From the NCBI RefSeq assembly GCF_900187445.1, contig NZ_FYEB01000007.1, forward strand, positions 82,324 to 146,323: a stretch of DNA of 64,000 bases, given 5' to 3'. Positions within the stretch are counted from its first letter, which is position 1; the number at the start of each line of letters is the position of its first letter. Source of the DNA: Pseudomonas sp. Irchel s3b2 (lineage in GTDB: Bacteria; Pseudomonadota; Gammaproteobacteria; Pseudomonadales; Pseudomonadaceae). Under the pieces are notes generated by a model. That model searched no databases. It saw only the letters and a list, made by a program, of their open reading frames with translations, and was not told the DNA's origin. The position numbers were made by a program, and so were the translations under genes. Shown one piece after another: positions 54,101 to 63,047 of the stretch.

Positions 54101-55973
54101 CTGAGAGGTCGATCTTGTCGGCGCTGATATCAAAATCGGTGATCAGGTCGCCAAGGTTGACACCGCCGGTGTTGTAGTTGCGGTAACTGTCCAGGCGATT
54201 GGAGAACACAAAGATGTCAGCACCAAAGCCACCGGTGAGGGTGTCCATACCGGCACCGCCGTCGAGCTTGTCGTCGCCCGCGCCGCCACTGAGGTTGTCG
54301 TTACCCGCCAGGCCGAGGAGGGTGTCGGCCGAATCACTGCCCAACAGCGAGTCGCTGCCGCTGGTGCCGGTGATCACCCGATTAAAGATGAAGTTACTGG
54401 CCGTCAGAGTGCTGGTCAGGTTACCCGAGAGAATCAGCTCGAAGCGATTGCCGCTGGCGTCGGCATCGTAGTCCTTGATGTAGGTGCGGTCGCTGCTGGC
54501 GCTGTAGCTGATCTGCAGGGTGCCGCCACGGCCATTGCCCAGGCCGGTGAAACCGAGGCCGGCGAGGTCGATCTTGTCCTGGGTGACGTCGAAGTCGGTG
54601 ATGATGTCATCGAAGCTTGCGGTTGCGTTGCGGTAACTGTCGGACTGAGCGGCGAAACGGAACGTATCGGCGCCGGTACCGCCGGTGAGTTTGTCGATGC
54701 CTGCACCACCCACCAGAATGTCGCCACCGGCCCCGCCATTGATGGTGTCGTTGCCGGCACCGCCGTAGAAAATCTCGCTGGCGACGCTGCCCAGCAAGGT
54801 GTCGTTGCCAGCCGTACCTTGCACGGTGATCATCGGCACCGTGGCGCTGACGTAGCTGCCGTCGCCATAGATCAGCGTGGCGCCCTTGCTGGTGTGACTG
54901 ATGGTGTTGCCAATAATGGCGTTGCGATCAGTGCCGTCTTCATTACGCTCGGCGACGCCGTAGGTCGACAGGTTGCTGCCGATGATGATGTTGCCCTGGA
55001 TGGTGTTATCGCTGCCGTTGAAGTACTTGCCGGACACGCCCAGGGTGTCGTTGTAGGACTGGATGATGATCTCCGGTACGGGGTTGGCCAGAGAATTGTT
55101 GTTGAGCGTGTTGTCGATGATCTCGACGTGGTTGCTGCCGTAGATGCGGATCCCGGCGCTGGCGTTGTCGTGAATATCGACGCCGCTGACGGTCACCTCG
55201 CTGGACATTTTGATCAGCACCCCTTCGGCGCCGTTGCCGTACACCTCGCCACCGGTGATGGTGATGTTTGTGGGGGAGGGGATGTCCTCGCTGCCGCGCT
55301 GGATCACGATGCCATTGCCGCCGTTGTCGTAGGCGACGTTATTGGTCATGGTGAAGTCGTGGGTGCTGGTAACGATGTTGAAACCGTGGCGGTCGTTGTC
55401 GTAGGCGATGTTGTTTTCGAAGGTGCTGTTGCTGAGAAAGTCAGCAACGAAGCCATCCAGGCCGTTGCCGTGGGACACGCTGTTCTTGATGACCATGTTG
55501 ACGGTCTGCTCGTGGGGGTCGAAACCGTACCCGGAGCAATCCTTGATCTCGACACTGTCGAGGGTAACGTTGGAGTCGTAGCCGGCTTCGCCGGGAATGT
55601 AGCCGTTGAACCAACCGTCGATCTTGCCCGTGGTGCTGTCACGGTTGCCGTCGATGGTGAGGTTGCTGACGCCAAAGTCGTGGGTTTCCTCGCCATAGGC
55701 GGAGCGGATGACTCCCGTGATCTTGGTGTCGGAGCCGTCAGCCACCTTGACGGTGGTTGCGCCCATGCCATCGCCGTACAGGTAGACGTTGCTCTTGAGC
55801 ATCAGGCAACCGTCGGAAGGTTCCTCTCCTCCCGAAACGATATAAGTTCCGGTGGGCATATACACCTGCCCACCGCCTGCAGCGGCCGCCGCATCAATTG
55901 CACTTTGTATCGCCGCCGTGTCGTCAGTGATGCCATCTCCTTTGGCGCCAAAATTTTGTACATTGAAAATCAT
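51141..55973 (-). CDS. Secreted mannuronan C5-epimerase with esterase-like domain and RTX repeats
   Basis: A 1610-residue extracellular enzyme. Residues 1-380 form an AlgE-type right-handed beta-helix A module; Y149, D152 and H154 in SGYGFDPHEQT and H196 in DRHGFNI fall at the same numbers as the AlgE4 catalytic set. RTX calcium-binding nonapeptides (GGAGNDTINGGAG) occupy about 384-690. A cadherin/Ig-like domain is at about 690-790, more RTX follows to 945. An SGNH esterase-like domain with GQSN near 958, WGQGEEA and DDVWHL near 1180 comes next, then RTX to the end. This resembles bifunctional PsmE of P. syringae. Type I secretion is expected, but no exporter genes are nearby. Confidence 0.93.
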   Translation of the reverse strand: MIFNVQNFGAKGDGITDDTAAIQSAIDAAAAAGGGQVYMPTGTYIVSGGEEPSDGCLMLKSNVYLYGDGMGATTVKVADGSDTKITGVIRSAYGEETHDFGVSNLTIDGNRDSTTGKIDGWFNGYIPGEAGYDSNVTLDSVEIKDCSGYGFDPHEQTVNMVIKNSVSHGNGLDGFVADFLSNSTFENNIAYDNDRHGFNIVTSTHDFTMTNNVAYDNGGNGIVIQRGSEDIPSPTNITITGGEVYGNGAEGVLIKMSSEVTVSGVDIHDNASAGIRIYGSNHVEIIDNTLNNNSLANPVPEIIIQSYNDTLGVSGKYFNGSDNTIQGNIIIGSNLSTYGVAERNEDGTDRNAIIGNTISHTSKGATLIYGDGSYVSATVPMITVQGTAGNDTLLGSVASEIFYGGAGNDTINGGAGGDILVGGAGIDKLTGGTGADTFRFAAQSDSYRNATASFDDIITDFDVTQDKIDLAGLGFTGLGNGRGGTLQISYSASSDRTYIKDYDADASGNRFELILSGNLTSTLTASNFIFNRVITGTSGSDSLLGSDSADTLLGLAGNDNLSGGAGDDKLDGGAGMDTLTGGFGADIFVFSNRLDSYRNYNTGGVNLGDLITDFDISADKIDLSAMGFTGLGDGKNNTVYVVLNSAGTKTYIKTLTADANGNRFEVALDGNYLGKLTSANFVFATSSPTNQAPVVATPLLDQNATENTLFSYAVPATSFTDPDNDSLSYTATLADGSALPAWLSFNATNLTFSGTPTSTASGNYNVLVKATDPAGASVSDSFALVVADAPANTITGTNNAETLNGTAGADLILGLGGNDTIKAGTGADIVDGGAGRDSLYGGDGADTFRYTNALDSYRDYDTGGITATDTIYDFTAGVDKIDVSGLGFLGLGDGSNGTLYITLNAAGDKTYIKSAEADADGNRFEIALSGNYLNTLTASDFVFGESTQQDILYLPTLGQSNSRLLRMTEDDGQSGTSMLVNDLDRYTPYDVRSQFTDANGNGIDIAVGGSTVTGLSTLSAEELTLCWWLTDTNQPGAALLRAVTLLHDQLTELQSINNVTMGIIWGQGEEAAQEIGRATDKAAAAAAYKAATLKVFDYLHAQFGNFNVYLMETGHYEQDAARARGYSEEKIASIVEGVGYVRAAQEAIAAERTDVKLAVDYTDLPLRYEVDPLAYPDDVWHLHEESAEIVGQRLADYIANDLGFQGNPNDNNSVQDIFDNARNMISGTDQADTLMGSSGNDTLDGHLGADTMTGGDGNDIYVVDNTFDRVVETNTSTSQIDTVQASVSWTLGANLENLVLTGVSGINGTGNERHNFITGNAANNVLNGAAGDDSMSGGDGNDTYYVDNADDAVIETNSNAVSGGVDSVHSSLAAYTLSNNVERLYIDSTGAANGTGNTLDNTLFAGAGNNVLDGRDGNDTVSFERALSGVTVNLSTSAQQNTVSSGLDTLKFCENLTGSAYADSLSGNSAANVLNGGAGNDTLVGGSGDDRLIGGAGTDNLTGGTGADTYAFGALPDMGVGALRDVINGFKSTEGDLLDFTGLDANPQTAAVDAFTFIGSNTFDPADATGQLRFADGILYGSINAGVTPEFEIQLVGVQELHASDFTGLS

Positions 55974-56315
55974 GAGCTTATCTCCGTATCAGGCGAAAAC
56001 CTCGGTAGATGCCAATATTCCATCGACAGCTATCGTGTTATGACCCAGCGGAGGGCAAAAGTTGTGACCGCGTATCGGGGAAGTGTCAAAAAACCGGACT
56101 AACTGATTAGCGGTTGGAAGGGCTTTTGAGGTATTTCGAAAAAATAACGGTCTGTTGACGGTTGCTCAAATAGAAGCGGATGCCCTGTGGGAACGGCTCG
56201 CGAAGACTTTCGGCTTCTAGTCGTTCCCAAAGAGCGTCTGTGATGAGGAGAGGGGGGCTGTAGGGAGTGGCAATACCTCACGCAAGCAGGGCTCGTGACC
56301 GGTAAGGAGTCACCC
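55974..56315. other. Intergenic region upstream of the epimerase gene
   Basis: About 340 bp with no supported gene. It must contain the epimerase promoter on the minus strand, but no convincing -35/-10 or sigma-54 pattern stands out. Confidence 0.6.
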
Positions 56316-56537
56316 TCAATCAGTCTCCATATCCGTTGTAATGCTTAAATTGGAAGCGCCCAAGACGTAAAACAATCCACCGGCAACAAGGAAGAGCGCG
56401 AGCATGTAGAAGATGTAGTAGGGAGGCTGGGTCGCCAATACGACGCCGCAAAGCACCGGCCCCAGTGCCGCACCGAGGCTGGACAGGTTTTGCGCTCCGT
56501 AATTGCGTTGGTATGTGTGACGTTCATTGCTTCGATG
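56316..56537 (-). pseudogene. C-terminal remnant of an MFS transporter
   Basis: The minus-strand frame bounded by TAA (56538-56540) and TGA (56316-56318) encodes NERHTYQRNYGAQNLSSLGA followed by a clear last pair of membrane helices (ALGPVLCGVVLA, YYIFYMLALFLVAGGLFYVLG). This is the end of a major facilitator protein. No start codon or upstream homologous sequence is present, so it is a decayed fragment of about 74 codons. Confidence 0.75.
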
Positions 56538-57010
56538 TTAATGCCTGATTTGCGTAAGCACGGGTATCTGGATGGCACTGGAAGTGTTGAGGAGAATTTT
56601 GCGGGGCCGTCTGGATACAGTCGTAGCGCACATCCTTAAATGAGATTGGCAGAGCAATTGATAACACTGCTTCAAACCATCAATTACTGAAACAACTTAA
56701 GCTAGCTACTGCGCTTTTACCACCGCCTTATGTACCACGCATACATGAGGTAGTGGTTTTTTATGCCTTGGCTATCTGTTATCAACGTTCGGCTTCTCGC
56801 AACACTTAAGTCTATATCAGCTTTGCTCTGGAGCGAGCCGCTTAGCTTCATCAATGACGGTTGCTACAAGCGTAATTGAACCCTCAGGTTGTCCCACCAG
56901 CTAGCGTCAAATGAGCCGGAGCCGGTGATTCAAGCCAGTTCGTGCAGCTGAAATACTGACGAAACATTCTGGCCATATGATTCGCGTCACTGAAATCCAA
57001 GGAGTTGGAG
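56538..57010. other. Gene-poor region with one terminator-like hairpin
   Basis: About 470 bp without a supported gene, richer in A and T than the surroundings. It contains the hairpin at 56719-56762 and ends in the ribosome site of the small gene at 57011. Confidence 0.55.
56719..56762 (+). terminator. Terminator-like hairpin in gene-poor region
   Basis: ACCAC (56719-56723) pairs with GTGGT (56753-56757), with inner TTATGTA/TACATGA also pairing, followed by a run of six T. No gene is seen directly upstream on the plus strand, so it may end an unrecognised small RNA or be left from a lost gene. Confidence 0.55.
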
Positions 57011-57226
57011 ATGAATCGACCATCAAGAAGCATGCGCAAACTGCTCGACGCCGTTGCCACCAACAATGAGGCAGCGGCGCTTGATGTGATGCGTGCTGCT
57101 GAGCAGCTCCAAGACGAAGTGCTACGCCAACGGTTGCTCAACATGATTCATCGACTCAACCAGGACGCTATTGACTTACGAATGGCGCGTGACGATATCC
57201 AGGGCGGAGCCATCAAGCTCGCGTGA
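57011..57226 (+). CDS. Small hypothetical helical protein
   Basis: A 71-residue protein with AAGGAGTTGGAG in front of its ATG. The sequence (MRKLLDAVATNNEAAALDVM, LRQRLLNMIHRLNQDAI) is predicted to be helical and charged, without signal peptide or cysteines. I recognise no family. The good ribosome site and amino-acid composition suggest a real gene, in a region that otherwise holds remnants. Confidence 0.55.
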   Translation: MNRPSRSMRKLLDAVATNNEAAALDVMRAAEQLQDEVLRQRLLNMIHRLNQDAIDLRMARDDIQGGAIKLA

Positions 57227-57356
57227 CCCGCGGCCACCACTTAAAGCTAGTCCGCCTAAGCCACACTTTGGGTGGCGCGATGAACAGCTTTATTTCAATC
57301 CCGACAGCGCTGAGCCCTCCATGGCTTACAGCCAAAGCTGCTGTTAGACAGAACGC

Positions 57357-57536
57357 TTACATTTGCTCGGAATCTGTTGTTCCTTGAGCGAATGAACTGG
57401 ATGCGGCTTCAATCCGTTCCTGCAACTGAGTCACGTATGTCTTCGCTTCCTCCAGGTTCTGGAACGACACTGCATTGTTGTCGAGCCAGACCGTGCATCC
57501 ACTGCCTTCCTCATGCGCTTCAATTCTGACGTTCAT
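57357..57536 (-). CDS. Small hypothetical protein
   Basis: A 59-residue protein (MNVRIEAHEEGSGCTVWLDN, then NAVSFQNLEEAKTYVTQLQERIEAA). The beta-strand then helix pattern suggests a small alpha/beta fold. The ATG at 57536 follows AGGGATTGCAG. Composition is plausible for a real small gene. No function can be given. Confidence 0.6.
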   Translation of the reverse strand: MNVRIEAHEEGSGCTVWLDNNAVSFQNLEEAKTYVTQLQERIEAASSSFAQGTTDSEQM

Positions 57537-57732
57537 CTGCAATCCCTATGCGTTTTGGTGCGGCGGATCGTAGCGTACTTTTTAGATGTGTCAAAATGAA
57601 AAAAAGGCTCTAGCTCAATGCTTTGGCCAAGTATCCGGTTCAGGCCACTTTGCAAAAAACAGTAGGAATACTGCCTCGGCAGGTATCACCCCAATCACTG
57701 ATGGAAATGTGAAAGCAGGGGAGATGCCGTTC

Positions 57733-58353
57733 TCAACGCTTGCTGAACGCCAGCCGAGTGGCAAACAGAACAAAGACCATACCGGTGGTGCGATCCATCC
57801 ACTTGGTCACATTTTCACGCCGCAAAATGCCAGCCAGTGGTTGAGTGGCGCTAATCAACATTAACGACCACAGTAAACCGAGCGCCACGTGGATGCTGAC
57901 CAAGCCAAATGTCCAGGCAATCAAGGAGTGCCCTTGGGGAATGAACTGAGGGAGAAAAGAGACGTAGAAAATGCCAACCTTGGGATTAAGGACGTTCCCC
58001 ATCATTCCCTTCAGAAACCAGTTTGCATTTGGCTTTCCGTCGGTTTCAGTGGGCGACAGTGAGGTACGTGGATGCAAAAGCATATTCAAACCAAGCCAGG
58101 CTAGGTAAGCGGCGCCACAGTATTTCAAGAGATTGAATGCCAGCTCAGAGACTGCAATCAACGCACCCAGACCAAAGGCGACGGCGGCGCCCCACAACAG
58201 GCAGCCAGCATTGATGCCCAACGCAGCTCGGAATGCCTGTTGTTTACCTTCCACAGTTGCGGTTCTCAAGACCAATGCGGTATCGAGGCCTGGCGTCAGC
58301 GTTAGTAGTGTGGCGGCGAAGGTAAACGCTAATAGATTTTCGGCGACGGACAT
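57733..58353 (-). CDS. LysE/RhtB-family amino acid exporter
   Basis: A 206-residue membrane protein of the LysE/RhtB family, with six hydrophobic segments. The signature TLLTLTPGLDTALVLRTA is followed by AALGINAGCLLWGAAVAFGL and LNPKVGIFYVSFLPQFIP. It exports amino acids or related metabolites; the substrate is not readable from sequence. It has no adjacent regulator gene and is separated from the cupin gene by 361 bp. Confidence 0.92.
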   Translation of the reverse strand: MSVAENLLAFTFAATLLTLTPGLDTALVLRTATVEGKQQAFRAALGINAGCLLWGAAVAFGLGALIAVSELAFNLLKYCGAAYLAWLGLNMLLHPRTSLSPTETDGKPNANWFLKGMMGNVLNPKVGIFYVSFLPQFIPQGHSLIAWTFGLVSIHVALGLLWSLMLISATQPLAGILRRENVTKWMDRTTGMVFVLFATRLAFSKR

Positions 58354-58714
58354 GGGACTTAGAGGCTGCTAAGTGAACACTCGCGCACGTTAGCACATGA
58401 TGCGGAGACCTACAGCGTCAGGTCCATAATGGCAGCCTCAAGTGCGATCTGGTTTTGATTGATCTTGAAGAGTAGGGAAGAGAGTAGGTCTGCATTCGAC
58501 ATCTTAGCGTGACTCTGAAGAGGGTTGTCTAATCTCATGAAAAACCAGTCAACACAGGTTCGTGAAAAAACCGACACAGAATCGCGGAAATGAACAGTTA
58601 GAGAAGTTCCATCCAGACACCTCGTTTAACATAATATACATTACACGTAACAATATATTTCAAGATTAGACCGGTTGTACGCAGATTTTGAAGCCCTGGA
58701 TTCACCCAAGCCTC
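58354..58714. other. Intergenic region, AT-rich in part
   Basis: About 360 bp upstream of the LysE-type gene. Bases around 58630-58670 are notably AT-rich (ATAATATACATTAC and nearby), which could mark a promoter or foreign DNA. No gene or clear RNA structure is seen. Confidence 0.5.
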
Positions 58715-59239
58715 TCATCCTTGCGTCAGCTTTCCAAACAGCTCCGCATGCTCGGGAAACTGCTCTCTAAGCTGCTGCCGATCACCCAGCTCCATATCTG
58801 CAAAATCAAACCCTGGTGAAACCGCTTCACTGATCAAACCGTATTCAGCCAAACCATTCATTAGCTGCGAAGCTTTCCAGACACCACCAGGTACATGCAG
58901 CTGCAAACATTGCCCTGCGATAACGTCGCTGCCCATCACCACAGTATTCAACGTGCCGTCTGGAAAAATCAGTCTGTACTGAATCGGGTTTCCCAAATGG
59001 TAGTAATGAACGATGTCCGATTGATTCAGGTGGAAATGACCGATCGGCGAATCCTTGGTCAGCAAGTAATAAATTGAAGTCATCAAGTGACGTTGACCGC
59101 CATTGATCTCGACCATAGCGTGGAGATCAGATTGAAAGGTTCTTCGGTAGAAACCGCCTTCCATATGAGGCTCCAGAGCCAATGCGGCGATTACTGCTTC
59201 AGCGTTGGGAATTTGAATGTTGAGCTCACTGTTGGTCAT
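58715..59239 (-). CDS. Cupin protein (DUF985 family)
   Basis: A 174-residue single-domain cupin of the DUF985/Cupin_5 family. The core strands read MEGGFYRRTFQ, TSIYYLLTKDSPIGHFHLNQSDIVHYYHLGNPIQY and LHVPGGVWKASQL, ending in the typical SPGFDFADMELGDR. The start at 59239 follows GAGGAGGG; the frame extends a further six codons upstream. The ligand and reaction are unknown. Confidence 0.9.
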   Translation of the reverse strand: MTNSELNIQIPNAEAVIAALALEPHMEGGFYRRTFQSDLHAMVEINGGQRHLMTSIYYLLTKDSPIGHFHLNQSDIVHYYHLGNPIQYRLIFPDGTLNTVVMGSDVIAGQCLQLHVPGGVWKASQLMNGLAEYGLISEAVSPGFDFADMELGDRQQLREQFPEHAELFGKLTQG

Positions 59240-59472
59240 ATGGATTGCCCTCCTCAAAATACTATGGCTATTATTAAAATCGAATCGATAGATTATAACT
59301 ATGCTAAATGGTTGTTTAGTCGTTTTATCTCAAAAGTGTTTAAAAGCGTGAGCAAGTGACCGCGCGCCAGTGCGAGAAATCATTACGCCTATGGAGCCTA
59401 ATCTTGAAGAACCATCAGACCTCGATAAAAAGGCTCGTAATGAAGCCTGGATTCGTCGGCTTGACTCTATAG

Positions 59473-60399
59473 CTACCCCTGCCCTCGCAACACCGCAATA
59501 TCCCGCTTGGGGGGGACGCCAAACAGACGGCTGTATTCGCGGCTGAACTGGGACGGGCTTTCATATCCGACCTTATAAGCCGCACTGGATACGTCCTGAT
59601 GTTCATTGAGCATCAATCGCCTCGCCTCGTTCAGTCGCAGCCATTTTTGGTACTGCAATGGGCTCATTGTGGTGAGTTGGCGGAAGTGGTGGTGAAAGGT
59701 CGGAGTGCTCATCTGCACTCGGGCCGCAAGTTCATCGACGCGAAGCGCTGAGGTGTAATTCAACTTTAGCCAATCGATGGCTTTGGCGATCCGATAACCT
59801 TGGCCATCGACAGAAGTTATTTGTCGTAGCCGACTCGCCTGATCACTTTGCAAGAGACGGTAGTGAATCTCGCGTTGAATCAAGGGGGCCAGAACAGGAA
59901 TGGACTCCGGCTCATCGAGCAGTGCCAATAAGCGCTCGAATGACGCCAGCATTGCAGGGGTCACTGAACCAATTCCTACCCCCTTCGCAACTGAGCGATC
60001 ACGGGTTGGCGGCAGGTCACTTTGTGCTATCAGCTCAGCCAGCATGCGCAGATCGAGCTTCAAAGTCAGTCCCAGGCATGGCTGTTCCGGGCTTGCCGCC
60101 AGCACTTCTGAATTGGCAGGCAAGTCCAATGAGGTGATCAGAAATCGCGACGTGTCATACGGGTAGCCTTCGCCGCCTACCCAGAGCTGTTTCTCACCCC
60201 GGGCGACGAGGATGATGCTTGGCTCGACCATGCAGACGACGGGCGGCGATGGATGTTCGCGCCTGAAGAAGCCGAGGCCCGTAATGGGCGTTCCGTAATC
60301 ACCTGGTTTCGGAATCTGCGCGCTGATGATCTGCGCAAGCGTTTCTTGCGGCGATGTCTGTTGAGGCGCGGTGTTGTGTTTGATCGTCATGATCGTCAT
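59473..60399 (-). CDS. AraC-family regulator with AraC_N domain
   Basis: A 308-residue regulator. The N-terminal AraC_N (PF06719) domain covers about 30-180 (ITGLGFFRREHPSPPVVCMVEPSIILVARGEKQ), and the C-terminal HTH pair is LRVDELAARVQMSTPTFHHHFRQLTTMSPLQYQKWLRLNEARRL and VGYESPSQFSREYSRLFGVPPKRD. It is divergent from the exported hydrolase at 60669 across 269 bp and probably controls the hydrolase and the exporter that follows. Confidence 0.92.
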   Translation of the reverse strand: MTIMTIKHNTAPQQTSPQETLAQIISAQIPKPGDYGTPITGLGFFRREHPSPPVVCMVEPSIILVARGEKQLWVGGEGYPYDTSRFLITSLDLPANSEVLAASPEQPCLGLTLKLDLRMLAELIAQSDLPPTRDRSVAKGVGIGSVTPAMLASFERLLALLDEPESIPVLAPLIQREIHYRLLQSDQASRLRQITSVDGQGYRIAKAIDWLKLNYTSALRVDELAARVQMSTPTFHHHFRQLTTMSPLQYQKWLRLNEARRLMLNEHQDVSSAAYKVGYESPSQFSREYSRLFGVPPKRDIAVLRGQG

Positions 60400-60668
60400 G
60401 TTCGTCTTGTACCTCTTCGCTGAACTCTAACTCGCCAGTTCACGACCGTCCTGCAAAAAAACAGAGACTCATAGAATCAGGCAAGTAATCCAGCGGAATG
60501 CACTACAGGGAGTATGGGCAGAGCCGGAGAATGTTGATCCGACACACCCATTGAGGAATCTCCCATGACGTCAAGTATCGCTTCCTGATCGACAACGCCA
60601 TGTTGGCTGATTAAGCACTTGGGTCAAAACACTCCAGCAAACTACAACTCAATCGAAAGGACTATCCG

Positions 60669-61691
60669 GTGAAAGGAATTTTTCTTGCCCTGGGGCTTCT
60701 CGTTACCTCTTTTTCTTCAATGGGAGCCGATATGTCAAACGGCGCGGACAACTTCTATAAAAGCGAGAAAGTGACCGTTGAAAAGGTCACCTTCAAAAAT
60801 CAATACGGTATGAAGGTGGCGGGCAACCTGTTCACCCCGAAAGACCTCGCCCCCAAATCCAGGAACGCCGCCATCATCGTCGGCCATCCAATGGGGGCGG
60901 TGAAGGAGCAGAGTGCGAACTTGTACGCTACCAAAATGGCCGAACAAGGATTTGTCACACTGTCCCTGGATTTGTCCTTCTGGGGCGAGAGCGAGGGCAC
61001 GCCTCGCCAGGCCGTCTCGCCCGATATTTACGCAGAAGACTTCAGTGCCGCCGTGGACTTTCTCGGCACTCACCCAATTGTCGATCCTGAGCGAATCGGC
61101 GTCCTCGGCATCTGCGGCAGTGGCAGCTTCGCTATCAGTGCGGCCAAGATTGATCCGCGCATGAAAGCCATCGCTACCGTCAGCATGTACGACATGGGTG
61201 CGGCCAACCGTAACGGTCTCAAACACGCAGTGACTGCGGAACAACGCCAGCAGATCATTCGCGACGCCACCGAACAGCGCTATGCCGAGTTCCAGGGTGG
61301 CGAAATCCGCTACACCGGCGGCACGCCGCTCAAACTGACCGGCAATGCCGTGGGTGACGAGTTCTACGATTTCTATCGCACCCACCGAGGTGAAGTCACT
61401 CCGGCCGGCGCATCACCGCAGACAACCACCATGCCGACGCTGACCAGCAACGTGAAGTTCATGAACTTCTATCCGTTCAATGACATCGAGACTATCCCCC
61501 CTCGCCCGCTGCTGTTTATTGCCGGCGCCCAGGCACATTCACGCGAGTTCAGTGAGGACGCCTACAAGCGGGCTGCCGAGCCTAAAGAGTTGCTCATTAT
61601 TCCAGATGCCGGACACGTCGATCTCTACGACCGGGTCAACCTCATTCCATTCGCCAAGTTGACCACGTTCTTCAAAAGCAACCTGAAGTAG
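60669..61691 (+). CDS. Exported alpha/beta hydrolase
   Basis: A 340-residue hydrolase starting with GTG after AAAGGACTATCC. The signal peptide is MKGIFLALGLLVTSFSSMGA. The alpha/beta core includes AIIVGHPMGAVKEQSANLYA, LDLSFWGESEGTPR and the nucleophile elbow GICGSGSFAISAAK with Ser in G-x-G-S-G-S. The late catalytic His is in IPDAGHVDLYDRV. It resembles dienelactone-hydrolase-type and YcjY-type proteins. It lies 86 bp before the NepI-like exporter and is divergent from an AraC regulator. Confidence 0.9.
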   Translation: MKGIFLALGLLVTSFSSMGADMSNGADNFYKSEKVTVEKVTFKNQYGMKVAGNLFTPKDLAPKSRNAAIIVGHPMGAVKEQSANLYATKMAEQGFVTLSLDLSFWGESEGTPRQAVSPDIYAEDFSAAVDFLGTHPIVDPERIGVLGICGSGSFAISAAKIDPRMKAIATVSMYDMGAANRNGLKHAVTAEQRQQIIRDATEQRYAEFQGGEIRYTGGTPLKLTGNAVGDEFYDFYRTHRGEVTPAGASPQTTTMPTLTSNVKFMNFYPFNDIETIPPRPLLFIAGAQAHSREFSEDAYKRAAEPKELLIIPDAGHVDLYDRVNLIPFAKLTTFFKSNLK

Positions 61692-61777
61692 CCTGATCGG
61701 TGCCCTGGCCGGGCATCACTTCTCTCGTAGCCTCGTCCTCGGGGCTACGACGCTTCGCGCAATGCAGGATCCAACCA

Positions 61778-62977
61778 ATGACTGATCACCTCCTCCCGGT
61801 GCCCCATAAATCATGGGGCGCCGTATTCGCCATGTCGCTCGCCGCCTTCGTGCTGGTGGCATCGGAGTTCATGCCCGTCAGCCTGCTGACACCGATTGCC
61901 GCAGATCTACACGTCACCGAGGGACAAGCCGGCCAGGGAATCTCCGTTTCGGGGCTGTTTGCCTTGTTCACCAGTCTTCTGATCGCATCGGTGGCTGCGC
62001 GGGTCGACCGCAAACCGCTGCTCCTTTCACTCGCACTGTTGATGATCCTTTCTGGAACAGTCGTCGCGTTCGCCCCGAACTACTGGGTGTTCATGATCGG
62101 CCGCGCGCTGATCGGTATTGCGATAGGTGGCTTCTGGTCATTGTCGGCGGCAACCGCCATGCGCCTGGTGCCTGACGACCAGATCACTCGCGCAATGGCA
62201 ATCGTCAACGGCGGCAACGCTTTGGCGACGGTTATTGCTGCGCCATTGGGTAGTTTTCTTGGCGCCCTGATTGGCTGGCGCGGTGCATTCTTGTGCGTCA
62301 TCCCAGTCGCGATAGTCGCTTGTATATGGCTGTTGTTAAGCCTTCCACCGATGAAATCGCAAAGCGGTTCAGGCACTGGCAACGTCTTCAAATTGATGAA
62401 AACCACGCCGGTCGCGTTAGGTATGGTGGCGGTCAGCGTGTTTTTCATGGGCCAGTTCATGCTGTTTACCTATTTGCGCCCGTTCCTTGAAACGGTCACG
62501 CACGTCAGTGTTTCCATGCTGTCGTTGATGTTGCTCGTCCTGGGTATTGCGGGCCTCGCAGGAACCTTCCTGATTGAAGCCTTCTTGAAAAATGGACTGC
62601 ATCGAACCCTCATCGTCATCCCGATCTTGATGGCGGTGATTGCACTGGCGCTTGTTTCATTCGGTAGCTCGGCGGCCACCACGACTGTCTTGCTTGGCCT
62701 CTGGGGACTGGTTGCGACTGCAGCGCCCGTGGGATGGTGGACATGGCTGGCGAGAACGTTGCCAGACGCTGCCGAAGCGGGAGGCGGCTTAATGGTAGCG
62801 ATCATCCAACTGGCAATCGCATCTGGCGCAACCGTTGGCGGGCTGGTCTTTGACTTGAGCGGCTATCGAGCGACCTTCGAGTTGAGCGCCGCTGTGCTGG
62901 GCGTGGCGGCCGTTCTTGCCTTCCTGGCTGCACGCGCAGCCTCGCGGGAGCCTCTTGCCGCGGCGAACATCGCTTGA
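61778..62977 (+). CDS. MFS transporter, NepI-like
   Basis: A 399-residue twelve-segment MFS exporter. VLVASEFMPVSLLTPIAADL, IGRALIGIAIGGFWSLSAATAMRLVP and VIAAPLGSFLGALIGWRGAFL align closely with E. coli NepI, a purine ribonucleoside exporter, and the C-terminal APVGWWTWLARTLPDAAEAGGGLMVAIIQLA continues the match. The ATG at 61778 gives the NepI length; the longer frame is not supported. It follows the exported hydrolase in the same direction, so both may respond to the AraC regulator. Confidence 0.9.
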   Translation: MTDHLLPVPHKSWGAVFAMSLAAFVLVASEFMPVSLLTPIAADLHVTEGQAGQGISVSGLFALFTSLLIASVAARVDRKPLLLSLALLMILSGTVVAFAPNYWVFMIGRALIGIAIGGFWSLSAATAMRLVPDDQITRAMAIVNGGNALATVIAAPLGSFLGALIGWRGAFLCVIPVAIVACIWLLLSLPPMKSQSGSGTGNVFKLMKTTPVALGMVAVSVFFMGQFMLFTYLRPFLETVTHVSVSMLSLMLLVLGIAGLAGTFLIEAFLKNGLHRTLIVIPILMAVIALALVSFGSSAATTTVLLGLWGLVATAAPVGWWTWLARTLPDAAEAGGGLMVAIIQLAIASGATVGGLVFDLSGYRATFELSAAVLGVAAVLAFLAARAASREPLAAANIA

Positions 62978-63047
62978 TAACCACAAGACACGCCAAGGCA
63001 TATCTTGTGGTTCGGGGGAGCATGCGCACGCAGGTTGGACGTGACGA

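Noticed and set aside
51200..54800. Tandem DNA repeats resembling a CRISPR array or satellite
   Set aside because: The repetition comes from RTX nonapeptide codons inside one reading frame, with variable spacing and no conserved repeat-spacer structure.
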